A program made the translations under genes and the position numbers. The notes beneath the pieces are model-generated. The model saw only the letters and a list, made by a program, of their open reading frames with translations. It made no database searches and was not told the DNA's origin. 64,000 nucleotides of DNA from Larus michahellis (lineage: Eukaryota > Chordata > Aves > Charadriiformes > Laridae): contig NC_133897.1 in assembly GCF_964199755.1 (NCBI RefSeq), positions 109,492,037 through 109,556,036 of the forward strand. The letters run 5' to 3'. Positions 49,001 to 62,200 of this stretch are shown here, piece after piece. The stretch's first letter is position 1. Each line of letters begins with the position of its first letter.

Positions 49001-52000
49001 TTGTGCTATTGACTTCAACAGGGCCAAAATACTATCATCTACTATCATCAAACCATTATCATCTACTTAGCCTGAATATTCCAAAACAGCAGAAATTATA
49101 AGAAGTGATTAAGATAAGAAATGATTATGAAAGATTAGTGTTCTTGTTATTTGATGAAAAAAGGATATGCATTTTAATAATGTAAAAAATATAAATTGCT
49201 CTGTAACCCTAATCAAAGCTACCTGTAGCCTGTGTGATAAATTTATGAACTCATAAAAGGAGGTATAGAAAAAATAATGTACAAATCACCGTTTCAAATG
49301 TCAAGACTTTGATTTTTCTTTAGTGAGGAGAAGTTTGCTGATATGTGATCTGCACTGTTTTCATAAAGGATGTGAATGGGTAATCTTGTGCTGTCTCAGA
49401 AAATACTTAATAATGGTAAAGTGCTGTTTCACATTACTGAAATGATACGGTTTTAAATTAAACTATACATCTTTTGAGCTGACAATATGCTGAGTTATAT
49501 GTGATGTGGGAGAACAAGGACAGTCTGATTTCATTTACACCTGTCTAACAGAATAATTTCTGAAAGGTTCTTCATTTATGCTGGTATGAACTGAACATTT
49601 AGTTTACTGTCTTTACTGAGAAAGATATTGTGGCGTTTAAGAACACAACCTGAATTCATCTGTCTCACCTTAGGTAATTTTACTTTCACACCTAAATAGG
49701 GAGCATTGTCACTCTAGAATCAATGGAAAGTGAGCGTCGCCTTCAAAGGTAAAGCAGACATTGCTTACCTCTTTGTAAATGCCCAAAAGCCAAGGGTGTC
49801 TAAACTCTTACTCTAGATGCCTACTGAAAGGCCTCAAAGGAAGTGGGGTGAATTTGGCTTTACATGTGTATGGCCTTACATCTAAGTAGATTTCTGTGTC
49901 TGAACAGTTCTATTGCATATGCTGTCCAAACAACATTTTATGAAACATCCTGCATAAAATAAAACTACTGTTAGTAAAATAAAATTTTTGTGTTATTTTT
50001 TTTTATTTTTTTTTAGGTTATTTCACCACTTAGGATATCAAAAAGCTTTGTGATGTGGTCAAGTGTATGTATTTATTTTTTTTTTTAAATATTGCTACTT
50101 GTGTTTGTTTAGAATATGGGAGCCACTGTTATCTTTCAGAAAGTGTTGTTGGCAAGACCTGATCCTATCTTCCCTTGGATGCACAGTAAGTATGTTTGAT
50201 GTTAAGTAAAAGAACACAAAATAGCTGTATTCCTAGAACAAAAAGAGAAATTTCCCACTCAGTTACTGGGAACTGGACAACTGGTGCAACCCATAATTTT
50301 GAAATGTGTTAGTCTATAAACACTGTAGCTATATGCAAACTGTGTATTTAGAATAGTACCTCTTCTAATTCCTGAACTGTATCCAGGAATTTTTTTGGAG
50401 ACTGATATTTGGCCCTGAAACCGTTCTAACAATTTAACAGTTAGCAAGTTAGGTAAGCAAGTTCCAGCAGTCATGAATGTTCTCTTCAGTGTTTAATTAA
50501 AAAAAAAAAAAAAACAAAACAAATAAAAAAGACACATAATCAAGGTAACTGGAATAACTGCAGCGCTCTGGATCTCTCTTACTGAATGTGGGCTGGCGCA
50601 GGCACTATACATCAGATCCAGAGGCACAGGTAGTTCAGCATCCTTATTGCTGCTGCACCACTGCAAGTGCAACTGAGCTGCAACTAATTTCCTGAAGCAG
50701 ATTTTTGCAGGTTTAACTAACTGATTTTTTTTTTGTTCATTTGATTTAGCAGAAGGTGCTTGTGATATACCTTAAACATAGGAGCAGGAATAAGACCTGA
50801 TTCTCTCTCTCCTGTGAACTTCAGCACGTTGTAAAGCAAAGTTTTGCATGTTTTTTAAGTCTTGATGGGGTTATATTTAGCTATGAAATAGGTTTAATGT
50901 TAGTTTTTTTTGGAGGGTGTTAGCCCTGTGCCTTCTCTGTTAGTCGCTGCTGAATTATTTTGCACTTGGTGGGCGGTATGTGCTTATCCTTTATAGCTCA
51001 TCCTAGGTCTTGTCACGGGACTCTCACAAGTAATTTTATTTTTTTACCTTCTGAATCTTGAACCCAACTTTGGCTTTTGGCAGAGTTACATGGAAAATGC
51101 CTATTATTATAGGAGCAACAAGGTGTGCTGTAAACAAATGTTGCTGTCTTGTCTATTGCAAATTCTTCAGCAATATTTGTTTCCAGCTATTTTCTGAAAG
51201 GTTGTTCTAAGTGAGTAAATCCAATGTACAAAGCTCAGAGGAAACTAGTACCAAGAACATGATAAAAGGCAGGCTGTCAGAGATAATAAATGCAGACTTT
51301 TTTTTGTGAAAGCCATTAATATTTTCACTCTTAATTGCATTTCTAAGAGAGAAGTTGCTTGCTTTTTATTTGGGGGATTTTAGACCTTTTTCTGTTTCCA
51401 TCCTTCAGCTTGCCTAGAAATAGATTTTATCCCATGTTTTCTGAATCTTAGTTTGAAATGTTAATTTTGTTACATTTTCTTGAACCTTCTGTTGCGTTGC
51501 AGGATGTTCCAGTCTATTCTTTTCATCAATTACATCCTACAGATGCCACTTGATTTCAAGAAACATAATCTCAGACCTGGCAAGGACTATGGTCGGTACA
51601 CAGAAATGAACTGAGAAACAGGAGAAACAAAATGCTGTGCTGCTGAAGAGAATAGACTTGAAAGCATGTGTTGGAATATTTAGATCTTAATGAGCTGCCA
51701 TATCATGCACTATGAATGCCTGAATAATAGACTTTATTACTCACTTTAACTGATCAGCTGAACATTGTCTGTTTCTAATTACCATAAGAGCACTGATGGA
51801 AAGATAAGTTAAAAGGAACTTATGTTTGGATGTATTTTGGTTGTTTGTTGTTTTTTTTTTTCTTTCTTCAAAGCAGTGCCATTCTTTTCTACTCCCAAGC
51901 TGTGTTAATTTGTAACTATATAGCTATTACCCAGTGTAGCTCTACAACCTTGGTGGCACCAAAGGATGCTTTTCAATGAGAGGGTGGAGCTTTACCTGCT

Positions 52001-53467
52001 TCGTATAGGTTCAATATTGATGGTTTCTCAACTGCCAGCATCCTTTGGTGACACACTTGAAAGAAAAGTTGACTTCTGTAATAAAGAATTGTTTCATGTT
52101 GAAGAACAGACTACACTGTTGCTGAACAAAATAGAGGTGATGTGAAAACATGCATACTATAGACAGTCAGAATACTATCAATTACTCATGATTAAGTCAG
52201 TCTCATAATCAGATCTTTAAAAATGTGGGTGTAACTCTCATCCATTCCTCAGCCTAATTACTAACCTTCATGACCCCCTTTAATTGCAGTCTAGACTAAG
52301 ATGAATTTCCTTCCATTTACTGAAAGAAAAGAGCAAGCCTACAAGAAGATACCCTGGCTTTGTTGGTATACTTTTTGAGCTGCTGTCACTTGAATGTGTG
52401 TATGTACCTCTAAATCGCTTCAGGGTGCATTTGCAAACCTTACATGATCCTATTGACTTCAGTGTATACAAATTTACCTATTTGTATTCCATCTTTCTCT
52501 GATAGTAGCTGTGCCTTAGTATCTTTAACCCATTAAGTGGATAGAATGATTAGTAAAGAGCCAGGCTAGACAATAAAGAAAAAGCTTTGATATTCATTGT
52601 TCACAGATTGTTGAAAGTGTTTGCCAGCAATCTGCTTCATCTGCATTTAGTTCAGTTGGCTGTGCATAGCAACAGACTCATAGCATCCTTTGCAGAATCT
52701 CCCTTGAGAAGTTTATAACTGAAAGGTACAGTTTTAAATTGGTAATATATGCGTATCATTGCGTTAGTGCCTCAGATTAATCTAGGTGCAATTTTCTTTT
52801 GGATTTAAAGGTGCAAGGAAAACAAAAGGGAAAAAATATTCCATTTCCCTTTAAAGTTAAATATAAATAAATAAATAATGTATAAAATAAAAGATGTTCA
52901 GATTCTATTAAAGCTTCAAAAAAATCTGTAGGATCAATTTAGCAGGACTGCTATTGAGTGTGTTATTAAATTATTACTGTTCATGCTCTATAATGTATCC
53001 TGACAAACAGGTACAAATATGACCAATATGACTTCTGAAACAGAATCAGCTAGATACACAAACAACTTTTAACTGAAATCAGATGTAATAACCTCATGAA
53101 AAGATAGTCTTACCCATATTTAGATACCATGCAGTTACTCTTGTACTTATTGGCTTTTATTTCATGTTATCAGTGAAGATTTAGTAACTCAATTTTGGTT
53201 TTATTTTTTGAAACTATTACAGGTGTATTATTAGGAGTAAGTGTGAGAGCACTGCGACAAATGGTCCATAACTATAAAGATCTCATAGTCCAAATTGTAA
53301 ATAACTATTAGCGTCTATATTTGAGAGATTAAAAATCCAGTAATTTACATAAGGCTTATAGGTAATTCTATGGGAGTAATGGAAGTTGAATTTAAATAGC
53401 TCAAATCTCAGTCTGCTTGTATGAATCACGTGCAACTTATCCTTAAACATAGTAATTTGCAATATAG
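46091..53467. other. AT-rich intergenic DNA downstream of DSEL
   Basis: No gene is supported. It may partly be extended DSEL 3' UTR. It holds T-rich runs near 50000-50090 and 51853-51870, an A run near 50501-50515, a short (AAAT)n around 52862-52878, and a small frame with a good upstream splice acceptor at 51504-51614 that is listed separately. Confidence 0.6.
51504..51614 (+). other. Small open frame behind a splice-acceptor-like site
   Basis: A pyrimidine-rich stretch ending gttgcgttgcag (51502) is followed by an ATG at 51504 and 36 codons (MFQSILFINYILQMPLDF and a basic, tyrosine-containing end) before TGA. The codon composition looks more protein-like than its surroundings, but I recognise no family and no neighbouring exon. 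It could be a terminal exon of an unannotated transcript, or chance. Confidence 0.15.
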
Positions 53468-53780
53468 TATCATAGAATCATAGAATCATTTAGGTTGGAA
53501 AAGACCCTTAAAATCATCGAATCCAACCGTTAACCTATCACTGCCAAGTCCATCACTAAACCTGTCAGCAAGTACCACACCTACAGTCTTTTAAATACCT
53601 CTAGGGATGGTGACTCAACCACTTCACCAGGTAGCCTCTTCCAGTGCTTGACAACCTTTTCTCCAGGCTAAACAACTCCAGTTCCCTCAGCTGCTCCTCA
53701 TAAGACTTGTGCTCTAGATCCTTCAACAGCTTGATTGCCCTTCTCTGCATGCGCTCCAAACGTCTTTCTTGTAGCGAGGG
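53468..53780 (-). mobile_element. CR1 LINE, short 3'-end fragment
   Basis: This is the reverse complement of a CR1 3' end. It runs from the terminal ATTCTATG repeats (plus strand tcatagaatcatagaatc at 53469) through the segment encoding LERMQRRAIKLLKDLEHKSYEEQLRELELFSLEKRL (within 53601-53903, minus). It is missing about 100 bp of internal sequence relative to other copies (the 'RRLRGDL...YNYLK' part is absent) and is 5'-truncated at about 53780, where U2 snRNA-like sequence begins. Confidence 0.9.
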
Positions 53781-53812
53781 ACTTGACCTTTTGGCTAAGA
53801 TCAAATGTAGTG
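53781..53812 (+). ncRNA. U2 snRNA 5'-region fragment (retropseudogene piece)
   Basis: The block cttgaccttttggctaagat and the following caaatgtagtgt match the highly conserved U2 snRNA 5' region (nucleotides about 9-40), which includes the branch-point recognition region, with about four transitions in 32 nt. Weaker similarity may continue to about 53833 after what looks like a 10-nt duplication (tgtagtgtgg/tgtagtgtat). The Sm site and 3' stem-loops are absent, so it is not a functional U2 gene. It abuts the 5' end of a CR1 fragment in the opposite orientation. Confidence 0.7.
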
Positions 53813-54553
53813 TGGTGTAGTGTATTTGTTGCGCATACGTATTATCAAATTCATAAAGTCCTGATAACTTTGGGAGAGAGTCAAAATGCTGGGAAGCAAG
53901 CAACGTCTGTGGTGTGGAATTAAGTCTTACACAGAAAATGTATGCAGTGAAGTGCAGAGAGATTTTAAGGTGATAAAGACTCTTAGCAAATACACTGAAT
54001 TTGCTCTGAATTTAGAACTTAAAACAGACTGATATATGCAGCTTACTGGGAAATGTTCAGGTTGTGGCTTATGTTTTACTTGCAAATGAAGCACTTCTTT
54101 TTTGCCAGTGTGGCTTTTTAGCTGAAAGTGTTCTCACATTGGCCATCCTTTGTTCCTCCTTTTTTTTTTTTTAATGCTGTGTAATTTCCCTATAAGACTT
54201 TTGTTGATCTATTTTAGAAAGACATATTTGTTTATGAAGAGTGAATTTGGTGAACTGTTTTGTTAGTTTTTCCTTCTATTGTTTTAAAAATAGAAATCAT
54301 GCTTTCAGGCATTTTTGCAAAGGAATCTCTTAGAATTTCTTAACGTTACAAATTAGAGAAAGTAGTCAGAATATAACTGAGGCTGCAAACTATAACACTT
54401 CAAAATGTTTTCTTATACCAACAAAAAGAAACATAAGAATTTAACCTTATTTTCTTCACAGCACCTTTATTGATATAATTGTATCATTTATGTTGAAATT
54501 ACACCATTTTTACTTAAAATAAAATAACATTACCTCATCAAAACAAATATATA

Positions 54554-54599
54554 TTGTTGTTGATGATGATGATGATCATTATTATTATTATTATTATTA
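54554..54599. repeat. (GAT)n(ATT)n trinucleotide repeat
   Basis: Two TTG-like units, five GAT units, then about seven ATT units. It is a compound microsatellite. Confidence 0.9.
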
Positions 54600-57500
54600 A
54601 GAATAGCTCCTAACTGGAATTCTGTGGTAAACCAAATCTTATGCAATTTCTCTTGTACCCTTTGTGATTTCAACTGTGGCAAGGGTGGCCAACAAACTAA
54701 TAGGTTTCTTGCTCTAAGGCAAAATCTGTTCATAGCACTTAAAACATTGCCAAACACAGCAAGAAAATTTGTCAATATTTTATCATATTTTATTCTTGCA
54801 CATCTTATTTATGAGTGAACCTTGAACATTTTGCTTTCATTTTGATAGAAAAATGCACTCACCTAAGTAAGTTCACCTGTAAATTAACTTAACTGTGCCC
54901 CTCCAAAATTTGCAGACACATAGAATTCTAATAGGGCTACTCTTTTATTCTTTCAGTAAGGTTCAAACTTGGTTAATTGGCCAGAGAGTATTGAATTTAA
55001 ATAAATAGGAGTTAAACTATTATAAATGTCTTTAGCATATGGCCTGTACTGGTTGCATCTCTTTTGACTTTGAGTTACAAGTGTACTTCTCTGAAAAGAA
55101 ATCCTCAGTGATACCTCGAATCTTTCTTATTGTAATCCTGTGAAATAGAAACATTTCCTGGGTGATGGACATTCTAGAGATCCTGCAGAAAGTGCTAAAG
55201 TATTTTACTTAGCACATCATATTAAACATTACTTCTGGACTCTAGAGTACTCCTTATGTTTTGCATTCAGTACCAACAGAGAATATATATTATTTTAACG
55301 ACGGACCATTCAATTCTTACTGCAAAATGATTGTAAAAGTAGCCTAAGATCTTTACCCAAGATATTAGTATATAAGAAATAGATTATTTTCTTATCAAAA
55401 TGAGAACTAACTCTCCAAGTGTGAATATCAAGGCAAAACATGACTTCTCATTCTGCTCTTATGTGGTCATCTTGTTAGGATGAAGTGATAGGATGTTCTT
55501 TGGTGTTCTGATGCCAACACAAAAGCTGTCTCAAGAAGGAAAAAAAAGTAATTTTAGTCAATACATAATAATATATAACAGGCTTTCCTAATAACTACTT
55601 TTCTTGCCTGAATATATATAGAATCACATTTTACTGGGGTATGTATTTCCAACTGAGGTCAGTATCTGCTGGCACTAGGAAAACATGGTGATATGCTAGC
55701 TCATGTTATGCATTGACAGAAGAGGTAGTCAACACAGGGTAGACTATAGCCTGGAGTTTTTCATTGGTTGCATTTTAGCATTGCCAAAAAATACAGTGTA
55801 AATAGTTCGTTTTTATTGCGCTCACAGGGCACACTGAAAGCTGTGGAAAGAGTGATCTCTTTCTTCATCGGAAGACTTAGCAGAGTTTTTTCATGCTATG
55901 TCTTTCACTGCTGCCAGCACATCAGAGCAAAAGGGACATAGCTGGAGAAGAAGATATATGCCAGAATGCCCATGCAATGTGATGACCCTCAGGAGTGTGA
56001 CCTTTGCTATGCAGGCGTAAATATAAACTAGAGTAAGCTTATTGCTTCCTCCTAGGGCATGGATACATTTCTGGAAATCTCTTACTTGTGAGCACCCTGC
56101 AGACTCACAAATAAGAAGGCATTTAAAAAAATAGCCCTTAAAATTACTTTTAACTCATGACATATGAGGTAATCACACAACTTCCATGACCTTGACTGAT
56201 GCTCTTAAAAGACTGAAAATGCCCAAGTGTGGGATCTAGTCATGTAACAGAAAAGGTAATTTTCTGGAATATAAGAAACACAATGTTTCAACTCATCAGG
56301 CTGTAAGTACATGACACAGCACAACTCAGACAAATAAATTGAAAGAACAGACTTCTGCACAGCTTCTAGTGCTGGTTCAGGTTGATAGCTGTGGCTAGCG
56401 TCAGCACAAAGGCTAGGCACTGATTAAGATACTGATCAAATAAATGCTGTTAAGTGCCTTCATTCAGGTCTCTTAAGGAGGGTATAAGCTCCACTCCCTT
56501 AATTTCCCATGTTGGTGAAAGATACCATTGTAGGTCCTTAATGCATTGGTTCTGCACTGGTGAAATATGCCAATGTATGTACAAGGTATGGCATGTACAA
56601 GGCCAGGTTCACGACTTAACGCTGACAGCAGGGATAAGAGGTGGGAAGTACCCAGTGTGAATTAAAAGGCAGGGGCAGCTTGAGATGAACAACAGGAAGA
56701 AAAAAGGGATGAGATGTGAATAATTTGTAGAGGACTTGAGATTCCAGCCCGTCTGCAAGGAGGCAAATGTGTGGCATGTTAATAGGCACCTGCTGTAATG
56801 CTTGTAATGATACCACTTCTCTAAATTAGCTGCTGTGCAATGTGGCTATCATTTCAGGTTTCTGCAAAGGAGAACAGCATGGTTGGTTCTGTAAAGAAGC
56901 CTCATTTTATTTTATAACTAAGCACTTTTTACAAAAATGAAAATGACTAGCATTGTATGTTTTTTGGTTTTTTTATTTAAAGACAAATTAGGTCTCAGAG
57001 TGTAATATCTTGAAAGTTAGTTTTGGTTTTAATTTTTTTTTTTTTTGATCACAGATTTCCATTAGGAGTAGGCGAATAAAATATGCACCTCCATGAGCTA
57101 CTAAAAATAATACGGAAGAGTGAGGGAGATGAGAGCTTTGCTAATTCCAAGCAATTCAAGTGAAATACTTTAAGACTGGGATGTCATTTGCAAAATCTCT
57201 AGATGTCCTGCCTCAGTATTATGAAATTAGATTGTAGCAAAATAATTTTACGTAGCGAACTCCTACTATGTCTCATCACTTGTTTCTTTGTTTTCGATTT
57301 TGTCATCTAATTACTGAGTTGGGGTTTTTATTTATTTTCTATGAATAAACAGCTACATATCTATGTATCCTCAAAAAACAGAAACACCTTCTCATTTTAG
57401 AAGGGGCTCCAAAAGCAAGGAGCATCTGACTCTGTACCAGTGCACATTAGCATAGTATCACTGAAGATAATGAAGCTGAGCAGGGCTACAACAGCTGAGA

Positions 57501-59205
57501 GTAGGTAGCCTTCTATCTGCAGAAGAAATGTCAGTGTGGGACAGAGACTTCATCTTGATGACAGGATGGCATAACATCTGGGAGGTGAGCCAGAAGATAG
57601 CTACTCTAAAACAGCCTATGCAATACATTATATGGATCCCCCCCCCCAGCCCCCCAAGACCCCCTCCTGCTTCCTTTCTGTAGTTGAAAAAGGAGCACTG
57701 TCCGCAGCCCTATTACGACCGGGAAAAGTGATCTCCCTAAAGATTTAACCTCTTTTGTTTTCTGTGTTTTGGCTTCTGTTCATTTCGATAAATAAATAAA
57801 AGCTGTCATTAGCGTCGTGTAATCAGTCTGCAATCAGAAACACAAAGGGAAAATACTGGCTGGCACTTGAACTACACAGTGCTTTGTTCTCTTACAAGGC
57901 ATTATGGCAGTCCCTGTTCTGAGAATAAATAAGGATATTGGATCTTTATCTAAAAGCTGCGCAAGAACTAGCTCGATACCTATTTCTGTGCTTTGGGTAC
58001 TTGAATAGTGAAAAACCTTTGATAACAAAATAGAACACAGAGGTCTAAAAGATTAAAAGATAGGCCAAGTGGTTGCTAAGCTTTAGATTTAAATCTCTCT
58101 TTGAAGACCTGACTGAAATAATAATGCTAAAGAACTTTTGCTTAGCATGCCTGATATGGTTTTGTGAGAAATCGTGTTTCTTAATCTATGTCCATACCTA
58201 TGTGCTGAACCACCTGGTAGCATACTCGTGGAGCTGGTTTCTGTTCAGGGCACTTTTGCATGATCTCTGAATCTACAGGTTCGGGTTCATCTCATGGCTA
58301 CATCCTGCACGCAAATCCCGGAACTTAGTACGTGTTCCAGATCTGATAATGTAGTCATATCCCGAAGAGACTTGCCAACAGTGGAGGTATTTGGTTTACA
58401 GAGCACGATAACAAAGGATGTTACCTGTACTGCTTTCAAACGGTGAATCGATAAAACTCCAGCAGTTTCAGCTCAGTTTCATTTAAAGATTCCGAATTTA
58501 AGCTCAGAATTAAAAATAATATTCTTGAATTTGAAACTTGTACAAGTGAAATTGAAGCAAGGGTTTAAATCAGACATCATCGAAGTTGATATGTTAGGAA
58601 ATAAAGGCAAGGTTGTTTGACAAGTAGTAGCAGTTTGGTTTGTTTACTAATTGCTTCATTTCCTTCTTTCTTTTAAAGTGCACGCCAGTCCTTGTCTGTC
58701 TTTTCTGCTGCATGAACGCACAATGATGCTTGTGATTCAGTGCTGGCCAGCTGAACAGAAGATCTGGTTATATAAAATCAGGAATGAGATTAGAACTTAT
58801 TTAGACAACATCCTATAAAGACCACCCAAGTAAAATAACCATGCAAAAAATAACATGAATAAAAAAAATCCAGAACGGAATTTGCAATGATATTTCAAGC
58901 CAGATAAAAGAAGGGATTGATGGGCCTAACCTTTGGATGGAACTGCAAAGCGTATACTTGCATAAAGTGGCATTTCTCTTGCCTACAGGGAAAGGATTTA
59001 CTCCTTAGCGAGGACTGAGACGTTCTCATCTCAGAGGAACCCTTTCTATATTCTCTTGAATCTATATCCGTAGCATGTCAGCCATAATGCTTGTTTGGTT
59101 TCCTGTCACAGGTTTTCTTTATGATAAGATCACCTCATAAAGAGGATTCTGAGTTGCATCATTCAAGACAAAGGCCCGAAGTGAAATTTCTTTATTCTTA
59201 GCAAG

Positions 59206-59229
59206 TTTCTGTAACAGCTGTTACAGAAA
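59206..59229. repeat. 24-bp perfect palindrome
   Basis: tttctgtaacag is followed directly by its exact reverse complement ctgttacagaaa. The centre is CAGCTG, an E-box. It has no spacer and does not extend beyond 24 bp. Confidence 0.85.
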
Positions 59230-62200
59230 TTACAATGAAACAGAATTACAGGTGTTCTGCTGTTCTGCCCAAATTTGTTATTGGCTTATTAGAACTCAGT
59301 CCCCAGACGCTCAATTAATAAGTGTTTTTTAAAGTCAGTAGAGTTTCACTTTGGCTCTTAAAGCTGATGTATGCCTGTTTTAGTGTGTACAAGCCAGCTT
59401 ACAGCTCTCTTGCCTCCAGCCTTCTGAAGCTAAATTTGGGCCAGCAGCAAGAGCAATGGGTATGAGAAAAGCACTCCTGAGGTCTCTACAGTTACAAATT
59501 CTATCCCATTTGATAAACAGAGCAGAGATTATAGGTTCGAGGGACATGGATCTTAGCCCATTTTTCCTCATGCACATACCCTAACACAGATGAATTAGGG
59601 TTGGACATTTTAGAGCCCCACAGCTACATTTCCACTGGCATGTCTCCTCCAAATTAATAGCGTGGAGAAGGGAATAAAGAAGAAAAAGAGGACTTAAGGA
59701 GAAATGCCGTATTTTCTATCAGTGATTTCTCCTTCAGAATGAAATTACCCCATCAGGACATGAGTTAGGGAGAAGTAGACTTCAAGTGTTAAAAAGATAT
59801 GAGTTTGTTTAAACACCTAACATAACTCAGTGAAGACAAATTAAGTTTTCCACTTAATACAAAAGAAGGAAGGGTCAGAGCAAATGACCATTCAACTCTG
59901 CGTGCTGTTTCCAGTAGTTGCCATATGTGAAAACTTAGGGAAGAGTAAGAGCAGGGTAAAAATAGGATTCTTTCTCTGATCGCTTTCCCAGCCTCAGGAC
60001 TGAGCTAGATGTATTTAGCAAATCTAAATAGATTTCTTTTCCATTATTTTTTTTTCAGTCTTCCCTTGAGCCCATGTAAAATTTAGAATCTATTATGTCC
60101 TCTGGCAAGGAGTTCAACAGGGCTGTTATTCCTTACTTTAAGTGCCATCTTTTAGTGTTTCTTTCCATCCTGGTTCCTGTCATCTCTTTTCCAAGCTGAA
60201 AAGTCTTTGTTTACTCAGTCATTCTTTGCTTGAAAGCATTCCATTCCTGTAATCATCTTTGCTTCCCTTATCTGATTTTTTGTTATTATCTTTTCTAAGG
60301 GGGCTAGAGCTGCACATAGTGTTGAAGATGTGGGCAAACACAAATTTAGATGGTAACATTATGACTCCAAGTTAGTTTTCCTTTGGCGATCGAAGGGGAA
60401 GTTGCCTAATCACATTTTAAAGATATTTGCCTTTTTCTGCAGCTGTAACAAGTTCTGTTTTGTATTCTGATTCTCAGAGAGAGATTTTAAAGTTTGCATG
60501 TTAAGCACAGAAGTGGTATAAATAAATTACGACCATATTAACTGAGTGTTTACAAGTCATAGCAAAAAACTTCAGACGCTGCTCTACAAAGCAAGGCCTC
60601 TGTTTACAAATAAAAGTGTCCAAATAAACACTCCAGTGATATTTAAACAACATCAAGTTTATTTTTTCTTAGAATTGAAACTTGCTACTAGTTTTCAGCT
60701 TTGTCACAGAGAAGAATGGGTGAATTTTCAGGACAAAATAGTGAATGCAAAGCTAATAAGCTAATACAAATACTAAGAGAACAGCCTGTCTTTGTTCTGA
60801 AAGTTAATGCAACTTGGGATTCAAAGTTAATAGTTTACTTCTAAAATTTTTACCCGGGTTGATAATCTGCACAAGGTGTTTCTTGTTACCTCTGAAAGTA
60901 GAATCACCCCTGGATTTTGCACAGCATTGCTCAAAAAAAAATATAATAAATGGTATGAGAACATTTAATTAACTCTTTAAATGTTCAAGAGCTGTTATCT
61001 TGCTTCAGGAATATAAGAAATGCAGAGCTTTCCACTCCCTGTCTCTCTTTTTCTCTCTTTATAGAAAAGTTTCTCACAAGTATATAGGTAAAATATACGC
61101 AATGTTAAGATACCTTGTCTATGCAAACGTGTCCTTCTCTGAATACTGTTTGTGAATTAATGTTTTCTGCTTAGAATACAGTGCTAGAGTTCTCAATGCT
61201 GTTTCCTGCATGACCATCTCATGTAATCTTCCTATCAAGAAATAAATAGGTCTAGTTTCTGAACATATAGCTGTATGTCTGTCCATAGGAAGAAGATTGT
61301 ACAAAGGAGAGGATGTGTCCCATAAAAGTTGCTTTGTGACTAGGTAGACTTTGGTGGAGACCTGAAAAGATTTGCTTTTTAAAGTTATCTAAATACAGCA
61401 TTTCTCAGTGTTACCAAGTTGTTTGTCTTAGATGTTTAAGTCCTATTTCCAAAGAAATGGTTCAATGGGTGCACTTGATTCTTTTAAATAATTATATTAG
61501 ACATCTAGTCCGCATCCCTGGCTGTGTACAATCTAGTCACGCGTACTCTTATTGTGTCATGAGACATTTTCAGTTAGGAAAGGCATCCAGAAATCTCTGG
61601 ACTATATAATGCCATGAAAGACAGATCCTTGAATAACCTGAGTTATTCACATTGGCTTGAAGTTCTTTGTCCCTCTGCAAGGGCTAAAGATACATATCTG
61701 TATGGCAGCACCAAATGGGCCCTCTCTGTTTTTTGTTTACATCAAACTCTTGTATCCCAAACAAACCAAACACTCTAGAGCACAAGCAGGATGTACAGTT
61801 GCCCAATTTACAAATTATCTGTGTGATTACAGCAGTGTTTGGTGACCTTCAGCCTTCAGTGAAGATACTTAACTCAAAAAAGCCATAGGATCCATCTGTG
61901 ATATGACTATGAAAATGGTGTAGTGGCTAGGTTCATGACTTGACTGATAGTCATATAAGCATTCTCACCCCATCTGAGTTGTTAATATAGCAAACTCTCG
62001 CATCACGTTTACTGTTGCTGCACCTATGGTTTTGACCACAGTGACAAATCACATTTGCTGCTTAACTGCATATGTGAAAATATAGCTGAGTTCCTGCTCA
62101 ATGGGGAATGATAGACTTTGCTTCAAGTCTCTACACAGCATTTTTCAAATTGCAGACAGTGATAAAGAGGACTGTTAACGTCTTCAATGTAAGGAACAAA

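Noticed and set aside
53781..53833. Functional U2 snRNA gene
   Set aside because: Only the 5' region is present; Sm site, 3' stem-loops and upstream snRNA promoter elements are missing.
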